Below are positions 1 through 12,538 of a DNA stretch of 64,000 nucleotides, piece by piece; the first letter of the stretch is position 1, and every line of letters starts with the position of its first letter. The notes below the pieces were generated by a model. That model saw only the letters and a program-made list of their open reading frames with translations, searched no databases and was not told where the DNA came from. A program made the translations under genes and the position numbers. The DNA is from Epiperipatus broadwayi (Eukaryota > Onychophora > Udeonychophora > Euonychophora > Peripatidae): assembly GCA_028023455.1 (NCBI GenBank), contig JAQFVV010006200.1:5654506-5718505 (forward strand), given 5' to 3'.

Positions 1-45
1 CTTGAATTCCAATGTTCAGCACTCTACCATGGCACCACCACACAG
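1..45 (-). repeat. tRNA-derived SINE head, cut by window start
   Basis: Read on the minus strand, the stretch resembles the 5' half of a tRNA. An A-box-like D arm (GCCATGGTAGAGTG, reverse complement of about 22-35) is followed by an anticodon-arm-like region. The B box would lie outside the window. It resembles the head at 49795-49870. Low to moderate confidence because only one promoter box is visible. Confidence 0.35.
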
Positions 46-1666
46 AGCATGGTGGCATTATATGATTCAGATTCCTATTTTGTGTACACATCCACAAAAT
101 TCCATTTATTAATAAATAAATAATATAAAACTCTATCCTTAAATATTGGTGAATAAAGTAAAAATATTTTAGAATAAATATAAGAGCTTTAAGTATTAAT
201 AAAAAGTACTGTTTCAGAGAAGGTATTGCTTGATAGTTATTTCACTTTTTATTTAATTTACTGCACAATCACAACATACAAAATCAAAATTCATATATTC
301 ATTTATAGCTTTCCACATATTAATATTTTTTACTTCTGCACATGTTAAAATCAAATATTATCTCTTCTTTTCATGTCATATCCATCAACTGTTAGAAGCA
401 ATTCTTTTCTTCCTCTACTCCGAGTCCTCTCTTATAATCTTGATAATCATGGACAGATGGTAATGTAAAAGATAGTATTGGATATGAATTAATACTGACT
501 GATATATATTAAATTCCTCAATCTTGCTGTAACTGATTCTAGGGCAGAGTGAAAGGTTACTAATAGCGTATTATAAGTAAACAAAGATAGTTCTACCAAT
601 TATGATGCTGCAGGTTTTTAAGACAAATTCAGAAATTTTTTCTTCTTGCTGTAGTAACTGAAAATAAAATAACTTTAAATAGGCTACTAGAAAGCAAAAT
701 GCTTTTTAGCATCCCTTTCAGGAAAATAATGGACCAGAGGCTATTACTCATTGTCATGTTTCTAATCACCAATTTTATTTGTTGTTTTATTCTCAATTAT
801 TCTACCTTTTTTTATCTCAAGAATATAAAAGTTATCTAAAAAATAAGCTGCTTGAATATTTTTAGTAGGTTAAAGGTTTTTACTTTTATCAGAATTCAAA
901 TCCTAAGTTATAGATAAGGCTACTTGGTATATTAACTGCTATACTAGGAAATCTTTTCATTCTATCTAAGTATGATTAGATGTGAACTAGAGAAGTTATA
1001 TGATGTTTTGTTAGTAGTTGATCAAATAGGTTTGACTTGGAACCTTAGGTTGTTTACCATTTTCAAGCAATTAAGTTGAATAGCAGTGTATGTACTGAAT
1101 AACTGGTATAACTTAACAAAACTAGTCTAAAATTGTTTCCACTATCACTTAATGTTATTTATTCCTCTGGCTTACATTAAATTGGCTTTAAAGATCACTA
1201 GCATCTTTTTATAAAATTCATTCAATAAATTATTATTTGTTATTCCGATCACTATATCTCAATCACTCTTTTGGCTAACAAACAATGATGTAGATATTTA
1301 TAAGAGTTTCCAGCTATCTGACTTATGTTTAACTAAGATGAAATGGTACTTGAACAATCTACTTATAAAAGGGCATTAATACATATATATTATTCAAACA
1401 GACTAAAGTTTTGAAGCTAATAGTATACTTGTCCTATATTTTAATCCTAAACAAGTTCAAAATATTATTTGTTTTAATAAGCTGTTTGTAAGTACCATGA
1501 GTTTTGATAGAGGGATCACATAGAATCAGGATAATTAATCTTTTTGCACTCTACATTTGTAATATCTATATGCAACATAAATCACAATAATGTTTACAGA
1601 CTTCACAGTACTTACTCTACCATTGAAAAAAAAATGCAAAATTTATTATTTATTTTTTTTGACAAT
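46..1666. other. AT-rich spacer, nothing recognised
   Basis: No coding signal, tRNA-like arm, inverted repeat or target-site duplication was recognised. Only short A and T homopolymers and AT-rich text are present. Confidence 0.5.
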
Positions 1667-1925
1667 TAGAATAAAAATAGTAAAATATTAAAGCTGATAT
1701 TTTTAATTATTCATTACATAATAGTCTTAAACATATTCTGTATTATAATTTATAAATGCTATTAATTGTTTATATATATTAGAGAAAAAGAAACAAATAG
1801 AATAAAAATAGTAAAATAGTAAAGTTGATATTTTTGATTATTCATTACTAAATCTTAAACATATTCTATATTAAAATTTATAAATACCAATACTTTTTTA
1901 TATATCAGAGAAAAAGAAATAGAAT
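1667..1925. repeat. Two-copy tandem duplication, 131-bp period
   Basis: A unit beginning TAGAATAAAAATAGTAAAAT at 1667 recurs at 1798 and both units end near AGAGAAAAAGAAA. The copies differ by scattered substitutions and small indels, so this is an old local tandem duplication. It has no coding content. Confidence 0.7.
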
Positions 1926-2480
1926 TATGGAAAACAAATATGAATAAAGAAGACTAATTTGGAGTTATATAAGAATGAAAATTATATGTGTGTGAAAGCA
2001 TATATTGTAGCATTAAAGGGAGCTTGTTGTCATTGGTGCATGTGAGGTACCTTTAAATATCAAGAAAAGAAGATGGAAATGGATTAAATATAGTTCATAG
2101 ATAAATGGGAAAGAGTATTTAAATACTTATTTTTGGGTAGGAGATGTTGAAAGAAAATTAAGATAAACTGTATGGAGAGTGGATAAAAAAAGGAAGTGAA
2201 AGAAGTAGAGATTTTATAATTTTTTAATCAGATCTTCACAATGAAATTATGGAATATGAGAAGAAGATAATGAAACAGCTATTATTAAAATGAGTTAGAA
2301 GGGAAGGAGTGAACCAGGATCGAAAAAATTATTGGATAATTAGGAGTAAGAAGTAAATGAGTTTATTGTAATATAAAAGTTTGAAGAGAGGGAATGTTAA
2401 GTTTGGGTAATAGGATTTTTGGCTTATAGCCCATGAACAGTAAATTAGACTTCATTTAAAGAAAAACCATTTTACATTAT
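1926..2480 (+). other. Purine-rich stretch, possible relic ORF
   Basis: The plus strand is strongly purine-rich (many GAAG, GGAA and AGAAG words), unlike its surroundings. Such asymmetry is common in decayed retrotransposon ORFs. Frames around 2010-2090 are partly open, but no domain could be named and stops are frequent. Confidence 0.25.
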
Positions 2481-3607
2481 ATTTTCCTTTTTGTATAACA
2501 AATGATGTGGGAAAAAAAATATTTTAATAAAGAAAATAATGGGAGGAATTAAGAAAAAGAATAGAGAGCAAGAAAAGGAATAAAAGAATGAAGATTCAAA
2601 ATGGCTACAAACTTTGCAAATACACAGCAAATACCAATCTATTGTTTTAGAATGTATTTTAAAACAAGAGAAATTGAGAATATAAATGGTTAGATGCATG
2701 TTAAAAATATAAGCTGTCCACAAGTTTGAAAAATTAAAAAAGAAATGTTATGTTTAGAAGAGGGTGATAAGAAAAGGATAGAAATTTGTTTATGACTCAC
2801 TGTCAAAAATGTAGCTAAAAAATAATGTTGGATATGACTAAAACATTGTTTTAAGTTTATTGCTAAATGTGATGTTGATAATGGAATAAATAAATAGCTT
2901 TATATAATGCTATGGGGGTTTTCTCTTCAGTGCCTGTTACACGATTCGAAAGTTATTTTTTAATAATATTATCATCAGAATAATATTTATATGCTATTTG
3001 TCATGAGCATTCTGCTTGTAGAAAGATTACCTTGCTGGGAAGTAAAAGATTTCTATAAAAGTTGAGAAAGTTGAAGTGCCTTGTTTTTAAATAATAATGA
3101 TTAATAAAATATATATCATATTAATATTAGTTGATCCTAACACAAATGTTTTCAGTGCACACACACCCTATTATATTATCAATGTGGAAGTAATAATCTG
3201 AAAGAAGTCCATATGATACTTTCTTGAATCATTTTTGCAAATCTTGATACTTAAAGCACAATCATTTGCAGCAATATTTGCAGTTTCTATTAAAAATAGC
3301 TTAAAGATGGAAATTAAATTATTTGAATTTAATATTTTAGCAATTTCTAAATGTTTAAGAATGTAAATAGAGAAATACTGTGGAAGAATTTGATATCAGA
3401 TTTTATCATTTAAAAACAAAATTTCTGGTTTAGTATCGTTATTTTTAAAAACAGATTTATTTAATTACGCATTGCTGAAAAATTGTTTGCATTTTTCAAA
3501 TCAAAAAGAGTATACTTAAAAGTAACATACATTGCGTGTTTTCTGACGTCTTAGTTAATAAAAATATTCAAACTTTAATGAATCTACAACTTTATATTTA
3601 AGTATAG
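2481..3607. other. AT-rich spacer, nothing recognised
   Basis: No gene, RNA or element was recognised. The 83-codon frame on the minus strand (2472-2723) is low-complexity, rich in F, I and K, and looks like chance. Confidence 0.5.
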
Positions 3608-3712
3608 GGGATTTGAACTCAGATTTTCAAGCACCCTTCAACTATCCACACTATCTCATACAACTGATACACACGACCACACACATGTAGAAAAGATAAA
3701 TAATCACCAATA
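3608..3712 (-). repeat. tRNA-type SINE copy (family B)
   Basis: On the minus strand it carries a B-box-like arm (GAGTTCAAATCCC, about 3608-3620) preceded by an A-box-like region and a leader containing CATGTGTGTGG. The same order is seen at 50455-50557 (-), 50572-50680 (+) and, in part, 24841-24900 (+). This shared text defines the family. The copy is degenerate and no TSD was found. Confidence 0.55.
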
Positions 3713-5353
3713 TTCGTATTTTGTGCTAAACCAGCACTCATCAGTTGGTCCAGATTATCATCTCCCACATATATATAATCAATGCTCAGTTTATATTTAA
3801 TGTGATAAAGACTGATCTATATTAAAGATACAATAAGTGATATGATGAAATGGATAATGAGGCCTCTTTAGACAAAATGAGAAGTTTCAGTGCATAGGCC
3901 ATATGCCCAGAGACTACTAGCAAATTTAACATTTTTTACCTCTAACATTTTTTCTTTCTAAAACTGTTATAATCACAGTAAATTCTACTCTTTACTTCTT
4001 ATTACCAACTCATTCTCCCTGCACTGGGTTCTTTTTTATCTTCAATTACTTTTAGTGAAAGCTTGTTTAGTTAATTTCAGTATTTGTACTCGTTGAACTA
4101 CACTTCAACAAAAGGTATTCAAATCTCTCAAAACTTAAAGTTTCTCTACTTTTTTAATAATGTTTACTATTTAAAAGAAATGGTTTGAATTGTTTGAAAT
4201 CAGTAAGCTTTCTCATATTAAAACATATTAATTTGAAATGAGTAATATTTTTTTTCTTCTTCTTGTATATTTGTGTGTGTGTATTTATTTAAATTGATGA
4301 AAGAGTTTATCATAATAGATTGCTCTTATGTTTAATACAAAAATAAGTAAATCAAAACATAGTACACAATTAGACAACTATGGTTTATGCAGTGCTTTTA
4401 GATATATGTTACATAAGTTCTCCTTACAAGTAACATACTTCATGCAATCATTCTTTGACTACATCACCTTATAAAGAATTACAGATCATTTTTTGTTAGG
4501 TTAGAAACTGTCATTTTTTTAAGCCTTAGATATAGATTTTCATTTTTTAATAATGATCAAATAAATTGAGTTTTGATACAGGAAGCTTTAGCTCTGCATT
4601 TCTTCTACTAATATACAGAAATATTAGTAATCATTTATGAATTCCTTAAAATACTGTTGCAGTTAAACAGTATTTCCTGAAATCTAACTTTTGCAAAGTG
4701 AATTTACATAATATGCATTAAATAAATACAGAAGCAATGGAATTTAACATTTGGGGACTTACAGAATGTTTTGGTCTAACTGGTGAGTAATTCAATCAAA
4801 ATGTGTATTAGCACCTATTTGTCTATTTTGTCCAATGTCTGCATCCATATGATAGAAATGTAGTGGCAATAAGTACATTTTATATTTATTGCAATACCAT
4901 GTTTTAAATTTTATGAATTGTTTTTGTCTTCAAATTATTTACTCAAATCCTGTACAAATTTGTTAAATACTAATGACTTTTTTTAAATTAGAAGTTATCT
5001 CTTTTAAGTGTTTTTTTTTTTTTATTAATATAAATTTTTAAATTTTTAGAGATTATGTTTACAATTTTTAAAATAGTCAATAAATAAGTGAATTTAAAAA
5101 TCTGGAAATAGACCAATGAAATATTTTATAAAGAAAATAAATAAATGTATAATTGATTGTTGACAAAATTATGAAGAAAACAGAAATTAGAGTGGGCATT
5201 TATTTAAAGGCAGAGGGTATGGAAAACAGGAGAAGGGATGGAAAAAGGCTCAAAGAGTTGTTTGATCATTTAAAGGTAAGAAATAGTTGTGTATGACTTG
5301 AAGATTTAGAGAAGTTGTCAGATTTACTGTTATTATTGTATCTATTATATACT
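3713..5353. other. AT-rich spacer, nothing firmly recognised
   Basis: Mostly AT-rich text. A purine-rich patch at 5165-5276 ends in a good donor-like AAGGTAAG but no acceptor or protein match was recognised, so no exon is called. Confidence 0.45.
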
Positions 5354-5528
5354 ATCATTAAAATCAGTCAACACTTAGATAATCCCAATATCACTAACAA
5401 CCAACAATCACAACCTGTTGTCAAGGGATCCTCTTTTTAACAATAAAGAGGGTTGCCTTGACAACAGATTGAGATTGTTGATTGTTAATGATATTGGGAT
5501 TGTCTAAGTGTTGATTGATTTTAATGAT
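5354..5528. mobile_element. Foldback MITE, 175 bp
   Basis: Arms of about 84 bp (5354-5437 and 5445-5528) are close reverse complements. The left end ATCATTAAAATCAGTCAACA matches the right end in reverse, and the tip holds GTTGTCAAGG/CCTTGACAAC. The size and near-perfect arms suit a non-autonomous DNA transposon hairpin. The outer TCATTAAA resembles the ends of the larger foldback at 58694-59111. A TA target is possible but unproven. Confidence 0.75.
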
Positions 5529-5912
5529 TACTTATAAACCTATATAGCTTTGAGCATTATTACACTTATTATTTAACTATAATATTAAGTATACATATAT
5601 GATTTGTTCATGATATATGCCACATTTTTACTTTTTCTTATATGGATTCATATTTCAACTTTTTTGCTGCTTACAGTATTAAGTATATCTAAAAATTATT
5701 TCTTGAATTATTATTTTGTTTACTATTTAAAACAAAAATTAAATATATTTTGTCATCCATATTATATGTAGATGTATGAATTATTTAGATGTATAGAAAT
5801 AACAACTCTTTATTCTACAACCACACTTTATAAGCATTGAATAGATCAAATGACACTATCAATATGATAAGAATCATGTGATAATTCGTTGTCAATTTGA
5901 ATTTTTTTTAAT
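5529..5912. other. AT-rich spacer
   Basis: Nothing recognised between the foldback and the tRNA-like retroposon. Confidence 0.5.
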
Positions 5913-5927
5913 AAAAGCAGAAGACTT

Positions 5928-6029
5928 GTCAAGCGTTGGTGGTTGAGTGATCAGCACAACTGCCTTACAAGCAGTTGTCCTGGGTTTGCGGGTTCGCTTC
6001 CCGGCCGATGCTTTGACACATGATAAAAA
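5928..6029 (+). mobile_element. Compact tRNA-like retroposon, copy 1
   Basis: A tRNA-sized element with a 15-bp TSD (AAAAGCAGAAGACTT at 5913-5927 and 6030-6044) and an A-rich 3' end. It shows an acceptor stem GCGTTGG/CCGATGC extended outward by GTCAA/TTTGAC, an A-box D arm, an anticodon arm with loop CTTACAA, and a T arm GCGGGTTCGCTTCCCGG with a near-consensus B box. The boxes predict RNA polymerase III transcription, and the TSD and tail indicate LINE-driven insertion. No non-tRNA body follows the T arm, so it is either a retro-tRNA or a minimal SINE. The second copy at 10581-10688 favours a SINE family. Confidence 0.85.
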
Positions 6030-6044
6030 AAAAGCAGAAGACTT

Positions 6045-6560
6045 TTTAGGAAGAGACTATGTGCTAAGTAATCTTAAGTAAATTTTGATTCATTATTTAC
6101 CATGTTATTATTAGTATCATTATCTTCTTCTATGCCCTCATATTGTGCCTGCAACAAATTTTCTTTGAACAATTCAATCTTCTGCCATCTGTCTTAATCT
6201 TGATTTTTCCAAACTTCCAGATTTTTTCATCTATACATCTTTTCTAGATTGATTATTATATGTTATTCTATGTTGTTCTTTATATTAACATTTACATTTT
6301 ATTTTCAATTCTTCATAGTATGTTATCCACAAGCTATTACTTTCAACATCTAATCTCCAGTTGGAAGTGGTTCCCTTCTCATAATTTTTTATTTAATGAA
6401 TGATCTTTAAATAGTTCTCAAGTTTTTTGTTTTTATCATATACATCTTTCACCTTTATCTTAGTCCTATCACAACCATCCATCAGCCTGTAAAGTCAGAC
6501 CAACTTCTCACATTAGATGATAGAAATCCAGTATATAAACATAATTAAATAGCAGTGAGT
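6045..6560 (-). other. Pyrimidine-rich stretch, possible minus-strand relic ORF
   Basis: The plus strand is C/T-rich over several hundred bases, making the minus strand purine-rich like known retroelement coding strands. Minus-strand frames are broken by stops and no domain can be named. Confidence 0.2.
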
Positions 6561-7564
6561 ACTTTGCATTGGAGCTTGATGTCCTTATTGGTCCTTGAAA
6601 GTAAGCTGAGTGCAGTGCAAAATAGCTTCACTCATTCTTTAATATGTCATTTTATTTATGCCTTATGAATTGCCAAAAATGATGGATTTTGGTTTCTGAT
6701 TACTAATCATATAAATGTAGCTTCTGTTCTGAAATCTTTATCATTAACGTTTTTCTGTAATTTAAGTTTTTGTAAAAACATTTGGTTTTAACTCTATTTT
6801 TTTAGCATGTTTTTTCAAATGTCAAAACAAATATATAAATTATATTTTTATTTACTATCATATTATCAATTTCTCAATTTATATGCCTTTCATAATTACA
6901 TTATAGAATACTTTATGACCAAGAAATGCGTTTTTTTTTTAACTGTGAGTTTAAATAACAATTCTTTTTTTGTTTTGTTATTAAAGCAAAATATAAGTAC
7001 AGCTTATTAAAAAATGTTTTTGTGAAATGTGGAGATGTAGAAAGAAGGAATGGCGGGAAAGAAGTCATAGCATTGTATGCAAATAATAATATCACTTAAC
7101 ATTTTAAAGTTGTTGTTTTTTTACGGTTGAAATTTTAAAAACAATTGGAGGACTATATTTGTTGATTAAATTTTAATATTATTTTATAAGATAAAAACAA
7201 TTATTATTTCCTTTTATGAAAGGAAGTGTTACAACACTTTGTATAATCATCTTCCGTGCCAACCAAATTCTGTCTGTTTTTAAAATTAAAATAATCATTA
7301 TATTGATATGTTTAAGTATTAGAATTAATATTTAGAAATTGTGATTTTGAAATTTATTACCATATATACAAACCAAAAAAATATGTGCTGGCAGTATGAT
7401 TTAATTCGGGATCTAAAGGTTCAAGCATTAGCTTGCCTAATAAACTGAGATGAGTTTGAAAAAATTTTCAGATAGATAATTTTCAAAGCAGTTGTAACCC
7501 ATGAATAATTATATATCTATATTATTTATCCAAACAGTTTGGTTTGCTTAAACTCAAAATAGGA
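6561..7564. other. AT-rich spacer
   Basis: Nothing firmly recognised. A weak tRNA-like trace may lie on the minus strand near 7405-7455 but only one box is arguable. The short frames at 6807-7010 and 6913-7095 are low-complexity. Confidence 0.4.
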
Positions 7565-7895
7565 ACTGCTAATAATAAATGCATTGGATCTTCTACAAGG
7601 AAGCCATGATAGATAGAAGTGATAGGGTTTATTGAATGTGAGTTACAACTTTCCTTTTCAATAATTTTCAAATCTATCAATGATAAACCAGACAGAATAC
7701 ATGCTAAATCTACATTATTTATTAAAATATGCTTCCTCTAAGTGGGAAGCTGCTAATAATGAATAAGTCTTGGATCTGACCATGATAGGTTTTTTTGTGT
7801 GTAAGTCACAACCTTCCTCTCCTCTAGCACTTTGTTATTAGATAACATATTGATGCTGTTAATTTCACCAGACCTGGTGAAAAGAAAACTTAATG
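7565..7895. repeat. Degenerate two-copy tandem repeat
   Basis: The words CTGCTAATAAT, TTGGATCT, CCATGATAG, GTGAGTTACAAC/GTAAGTCACAAC and CCAGAC occur in the same order in 7565-7700 and 7750-7870, spaced by about 180 bp. The copies are diverged. The repeat looks like an old duplication of unknown origin. Confidence 0.4.
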
Positions 7896-10565
7896 ATCTG
7901 AGATGATCAATGTAAATAATTTTAGTAGTTGTCTGAAACTTTTCCTTTGATGTATCTTTGCCATTTGTATTAGCTGGAAAGTATTTTTTCTTGGCATTAC
8001 ATTACCCATTATTAAGAGCTGATGGAATTACAACTTTAAGTTTGTCATTTAATAACAAAATGCTAAGCAAGAGGAATGTTGTGTCTGATTCTTGATAAAA
8101 CATCACTTTTAACCATAATGACTTGCCTTGTAAAAAATCAAATATTTATTACTAGAATCTTTCCATTCTGAGTATGATTATGCTGTGTGCTTTGATAAAT
8201 AATATAACTGAGTTAATGTTCAAAAAATAATTTCAGACTGGTAAATTATTGTTCGTTAGAAGCCTTTCCATTCATAATACACTCTAAAAGAATTCTGAAT
8301 GTTTCATAGTAATAATTTTATGTAATATCATATATACCATTCTCTCATTTTTATTTAATAGTTTTATAAGTAGCTTAAACTTAATATTATTTTACTAATC
8401 ATCTTATATTAGCCACGTGCACTAAGTAATATGTAAATCAGTGGTTTGATATGGAGACAAGATTTTGTCCATTTTTAAATGAAAAAAAAAAAAGGTGCTT
8501 TCATACAGTAACACCTATGAGACTGTAATCACTAACAACAATATTGTTATTAAATGGTCTGTCATTATTAATAATTGAGGCTATCAACTTTTAGTCATAG
8601 ATAGTTGGAGTAAAATATAATCCTTAACTTCAATCTGTGTTTCCTCAGAGAATAACTTGAATATGTACAGTTACATAAAACATTAGAATCTCAGAAAATA
8701 GGATATGTATAATTATTACCAATCAAAGATTCAGAATTATTTTAGAGATGGAAAGATTGAATAAATTATTCTGAAGATTGACCAATCTGGAATTCGTTTT
8801 TGAATATTTATTTATCAAAATTTTGAAATAGTGTTTAAGTTTGGAGAAGAACTGAAACATATTCAAGCAAGATTTTGTTAGATTGTTCATGTTATCTATA
8901 TGAAAATAAATGGATCGTAGGATTTCACGCTGTATGTTTGTAATATAGACTCAATGAGTTAAATGTGAAGATATTTAAAGCTTCACACCTTAAGATATAA
9001 ATACTTCAGACTGGCTTGGATATATAGAAAGACAAGTAAAGAAGAGGTTGGTCCACCCTCTTGTTAAATTCTCTGTCTTGTATTTACGATCTGATTGGCT
9101 GTTGAATAGTAATAAGCATGAGAGGTTTGCAGTCTCTCAATTTAATTTTAATTATTCTTTATGGAATGTAGTTGATTATTATGTTCTAAGAGTCTCATAT
9201 AAACATCAAATGAGGTTTGAATCCAAGTGAAACTTGAAAAGTTTTTCAAGCAAGTAGCACATCACCAGCCTAGTAGTCATCAATAATGATGAATCATGGA
9301 TATCTAACTATTTTTAGCTAAAAAGGCAAGAAAATAAAAATTATAAAAATATTAATTGACCATCAATTTATTCACTATCCTGATTAATATTGTATTTTTT
9401 ATTTTTATTTTTAAAGAGATACTGGAGAGAGTTTGGTCTTATTACCATTTAAACTTGCTTTGTTTTTTTTTTTTTGGTATGCAAGAATGCTCATCCATAT
9501 TTACAAAATCAGGATTTTAAAATACAAATTATGTATAAAAAAAAATTATCAATTGGCCTTTGAGCACCTAAGTGACAGAGAGACAGATTGAATGTAATAT
9601 CTATTCATTTTATTCAGATAAGAATTAGTTCAGAAACTTTTAACTTATTAGACTCTCACAATGCTAAACTGCACAGGACAACATATGTGAATGCAGTGCT
9701 GCTGTGTGGGTTAGAGGTACCTTTGTGCAAGGTAAATTTTAGCACACACCTCTCCATTCTATAAAATAACATTTGTAAATTAAGACACACACCCCCCATA
9801 CTTTTGCAAGAAAAACTTGAAAATATGGCTTTAGTCATTTTATGTGTTCAGTAAATACTTTATATTTTGTTCATTTATTTCTATAAAATAAATACGTAGA
9901 ATAAAACACATGATAAAATAAAAGAAATTAATATTTAAAAAAAATAATTTTTGAAACAATAATTAAATAATATTTTAAAATAAAAATATTTATCTAGTAA
10001 ATTTGAAAATTTTAATTTTTCTTTAAAAAATGTTCATATTATTTTTGGACAATCCTGTGAAATAAGGAAATATCTGCAAATAAGATTATTTTTTAATATC
10101 TAAGTGTTTTTATTATATTTAAAAGAATCACCACCACCACATATACCAACAAAAATATTACACCGCTGCCCTCTCCTCAGACAGACTGGCACTGATATTT
10201 TATAAATAATTCTAATTTATTTACCTGATTATTGAAATATCTACAGCCAGAGTATGATTTTTTGGAAAATTTCACTTCTGAGCTCTATCCTGCATAGTGA
10301 AGAGAGAAGAGTCGGCTTGACTCAATTATTTTTTCTGAACCAATATTTTTATTAACTTTAACTGGCAAGCTCGGTAAATGAGAGAATTGGACTATGATGT
10401 AGGGATTGTTAGTTTTTGATTCAAACATTTTATGGCTGTTGGATGAAATTGTTTTTTTTTTTTTAAATAAAACTTAAAATGATGAATTAATACACTTTAA
10501 TGAAAGCAGTATTTTTAAAGACACATAAGATGATTAAATACAGTGTTTACAAAAAAGCTACACAA
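7896..10565. other. AT-rich spacer
   Basis: No gene or element recognised. GC is slightly raised around 9540-9840 and 10130-10200, but neither patch gives a nameable protein or RNA. The 60-codon frames at 9048-9230 and 9656-9838 have no recognisable motif. Confidence 0.4.
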
Positions 10566-10580
10566 CTCTAAATTGTGTTT

Positions 10581-10688
10581 GTCTTGCATTGGTGGTCGAG
10601 AGGTCAGCGCGACTGCCTTGCACTAGCAGGCAGTTGCCCGGGTTGCGGGTTCGTGTCCCGGCCGATGCTATGACACTTCAAAAAAAAC
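10581..10688 (+). mobile_element. Compact tRNA-like retroposon, copy 2
   Basis: Second copy of the element at 5928-6029, flanked by an exact 15-bp TSD (CTCTAAATTGTGTTT at 10566-10580 and 10689-10703) and ending in an A7 run. It keeps acceptor arms GCATTGG/CCGATGC, D arm GGTCGAGAGGTCAGCGC, a rearranged, longer anticodon arm (ACTGCCT...AGGCAGT) and a T arm GCGGGTTCGTGTCCCGG. Outer GTCTT/ATGACAC again extends the acceptor stem. The anticodon loop differs from copy 1, so it is not translationally constrained. The shared outer flanks show that both come from the same transcript type. Confidence 0.87.
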
Positions 10689-10703
10689 CTCTAAATTGTG
10701 TTT

Positions 10704-12538
10704 TATTCATAAATCTAAAATTTTATCTTATTTCTTTCATGTTTTCAAATGACTAATAGTTAGTAATTTGTCACTTATTATTTATGAAAGGTAAAATACA
10801 AAAAGCTTTTTAATGATTTACTGATCAGGTAACTTCAAGAATACAGGTGTTTCATTCTCTCATTTTACTGAAAGTCTGAAATTGTTGTTGATGTAAAAAC
10901 TAATGGTAAAGTTGAATCAATCGTTTGTACCGAAAATTTATTTTAGAAGAAAATAATATTTTTAATATATAGCATTTTATGATGATTGTGTTTATGCACA
11001 TATATTCTGTAAATATGTTTCTACTTCAATCATATATCTCTGGTACATCTATTGCAATATTTTTAATTTAAAAAATATTTTGTTTAATAATTTAGATTTT
11101 TTTTTAAAAAAATGTATAACTTTTAATTAAAATTTATCCTATACTACAAAAAAAAAAAAAATACGATTTTTTTAAAAAAGATTATTGACTGAATAAAGTT
11201 TTGTTTTTCATTTTGTCTCTGCTACAGAACTAAACCACATAAAACTAAAAATAAAGTCATATATGTTTGTATATAAATACTTATATATGTATTCTTGATA
11301 TATATATATGTGTGTGTATTTGTAAGAAAGAAAAGGAGAGGAAAAAATGTGCATTTTTAAATTTTTTTTTAGAGAGCATAGATTAAGCATTATATATTTA
11401 TAGATACATTGCAACAATTTTTCTCTTTCATATGACTATTCTTTAAATCTTTTGAGTGTAAATTTCAGAATGCTGAAGAAAATTTAATCAAAAATAAAAA
11501 ACTGTTGTTATATAAGTTCCATTTATGTTTAAAAACAAGACCTGAATTAAATTTTTTTTAATGAATCCTTATACATAAATATTGTACTACAAATAACAAA
11601 TAATATTAAAAATGAATAGTAATTGAATTATAATTACGTAGAATTAATTTCACAAGAGAGAATTAATTTTTAATAAAGTATTTAAAATTTATAACTTTTC
11701 AAAATTAAGAATATTATCATCAAAACAGTGCTGTAGAAAACATATCAAAAAACAAATGAGCACAAAACAAAGTTCATTAAAATCATCATTGTCAACAATA
11801 ATATTAGGTAAATATTTAAATGGCCATTAAGGGTGTACATAAACTATATTGAATGTGCGTCCTCTCTTCTTTGTTTCTAATATTATAAGTACGATAATAA
11901 AACATTTATTAGATCCTCTTGGAGCCCTCAGAACTGTATATAAAAACAACAAATATGACCCACTTTGTAATTGTTTCTTCTTATATGTTTTTTAATCTTA
12001 TTATTTTTAGTACGAGTTGGTTTTTTATTTGTTATATCTCTGTTCAACTATTTTTTTTATAAGTTAAAATAATGTCAATTATTAATATAAAGACTAATAA
12101 ATAATTAAGTGCTTTTATTTATATTATGGTCAATTATTGTGGATATCACATGGAACTTTAACATTAAAGAGTTAATATAAGAAAATAATTCTAAATTTTC
12201 CAGACTAGAATTATTTATTACTTTTCTTAATTCAATTGATCAGGAATCATTAACTCTTCAAACAGTACTCCTACTATTCGACTAACTACTCCATGGAAGT
12301 TTTACCACCATCAAAACTTTTATTATTAGCACAAAAATTCAAGCTGTTTTCTGCCTTCAAACATTTTAATGATTTTTAGCAATGGTAGGTGATGTGTATA
12401 TTAATTTTCAATAGATATGAAAGTGTACAGAACTGAAACAAAAGTGTATACTTTTGAAAATAATATAAAATCTATTCTTTGTGAATACAAAATGTAAAAA
12501 GTAACTCATCAAATTATAAAGAAATTACTATATTGTAG
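10704..12538. other. AT-rich spacer
   Basis: Long A and T tracts and a short TA/TG microsatellite near 11295-11320. No gene or mobile element was recognised. Confidence 0.45.

Noticed and set aside
5165-5285. Partly open purine-rich stretch ending in an AAGGTAAG donor-like site
   Set aside because: No acceptor, no protein similarity, and donor-like words are common by chance in AT-rich DNA.
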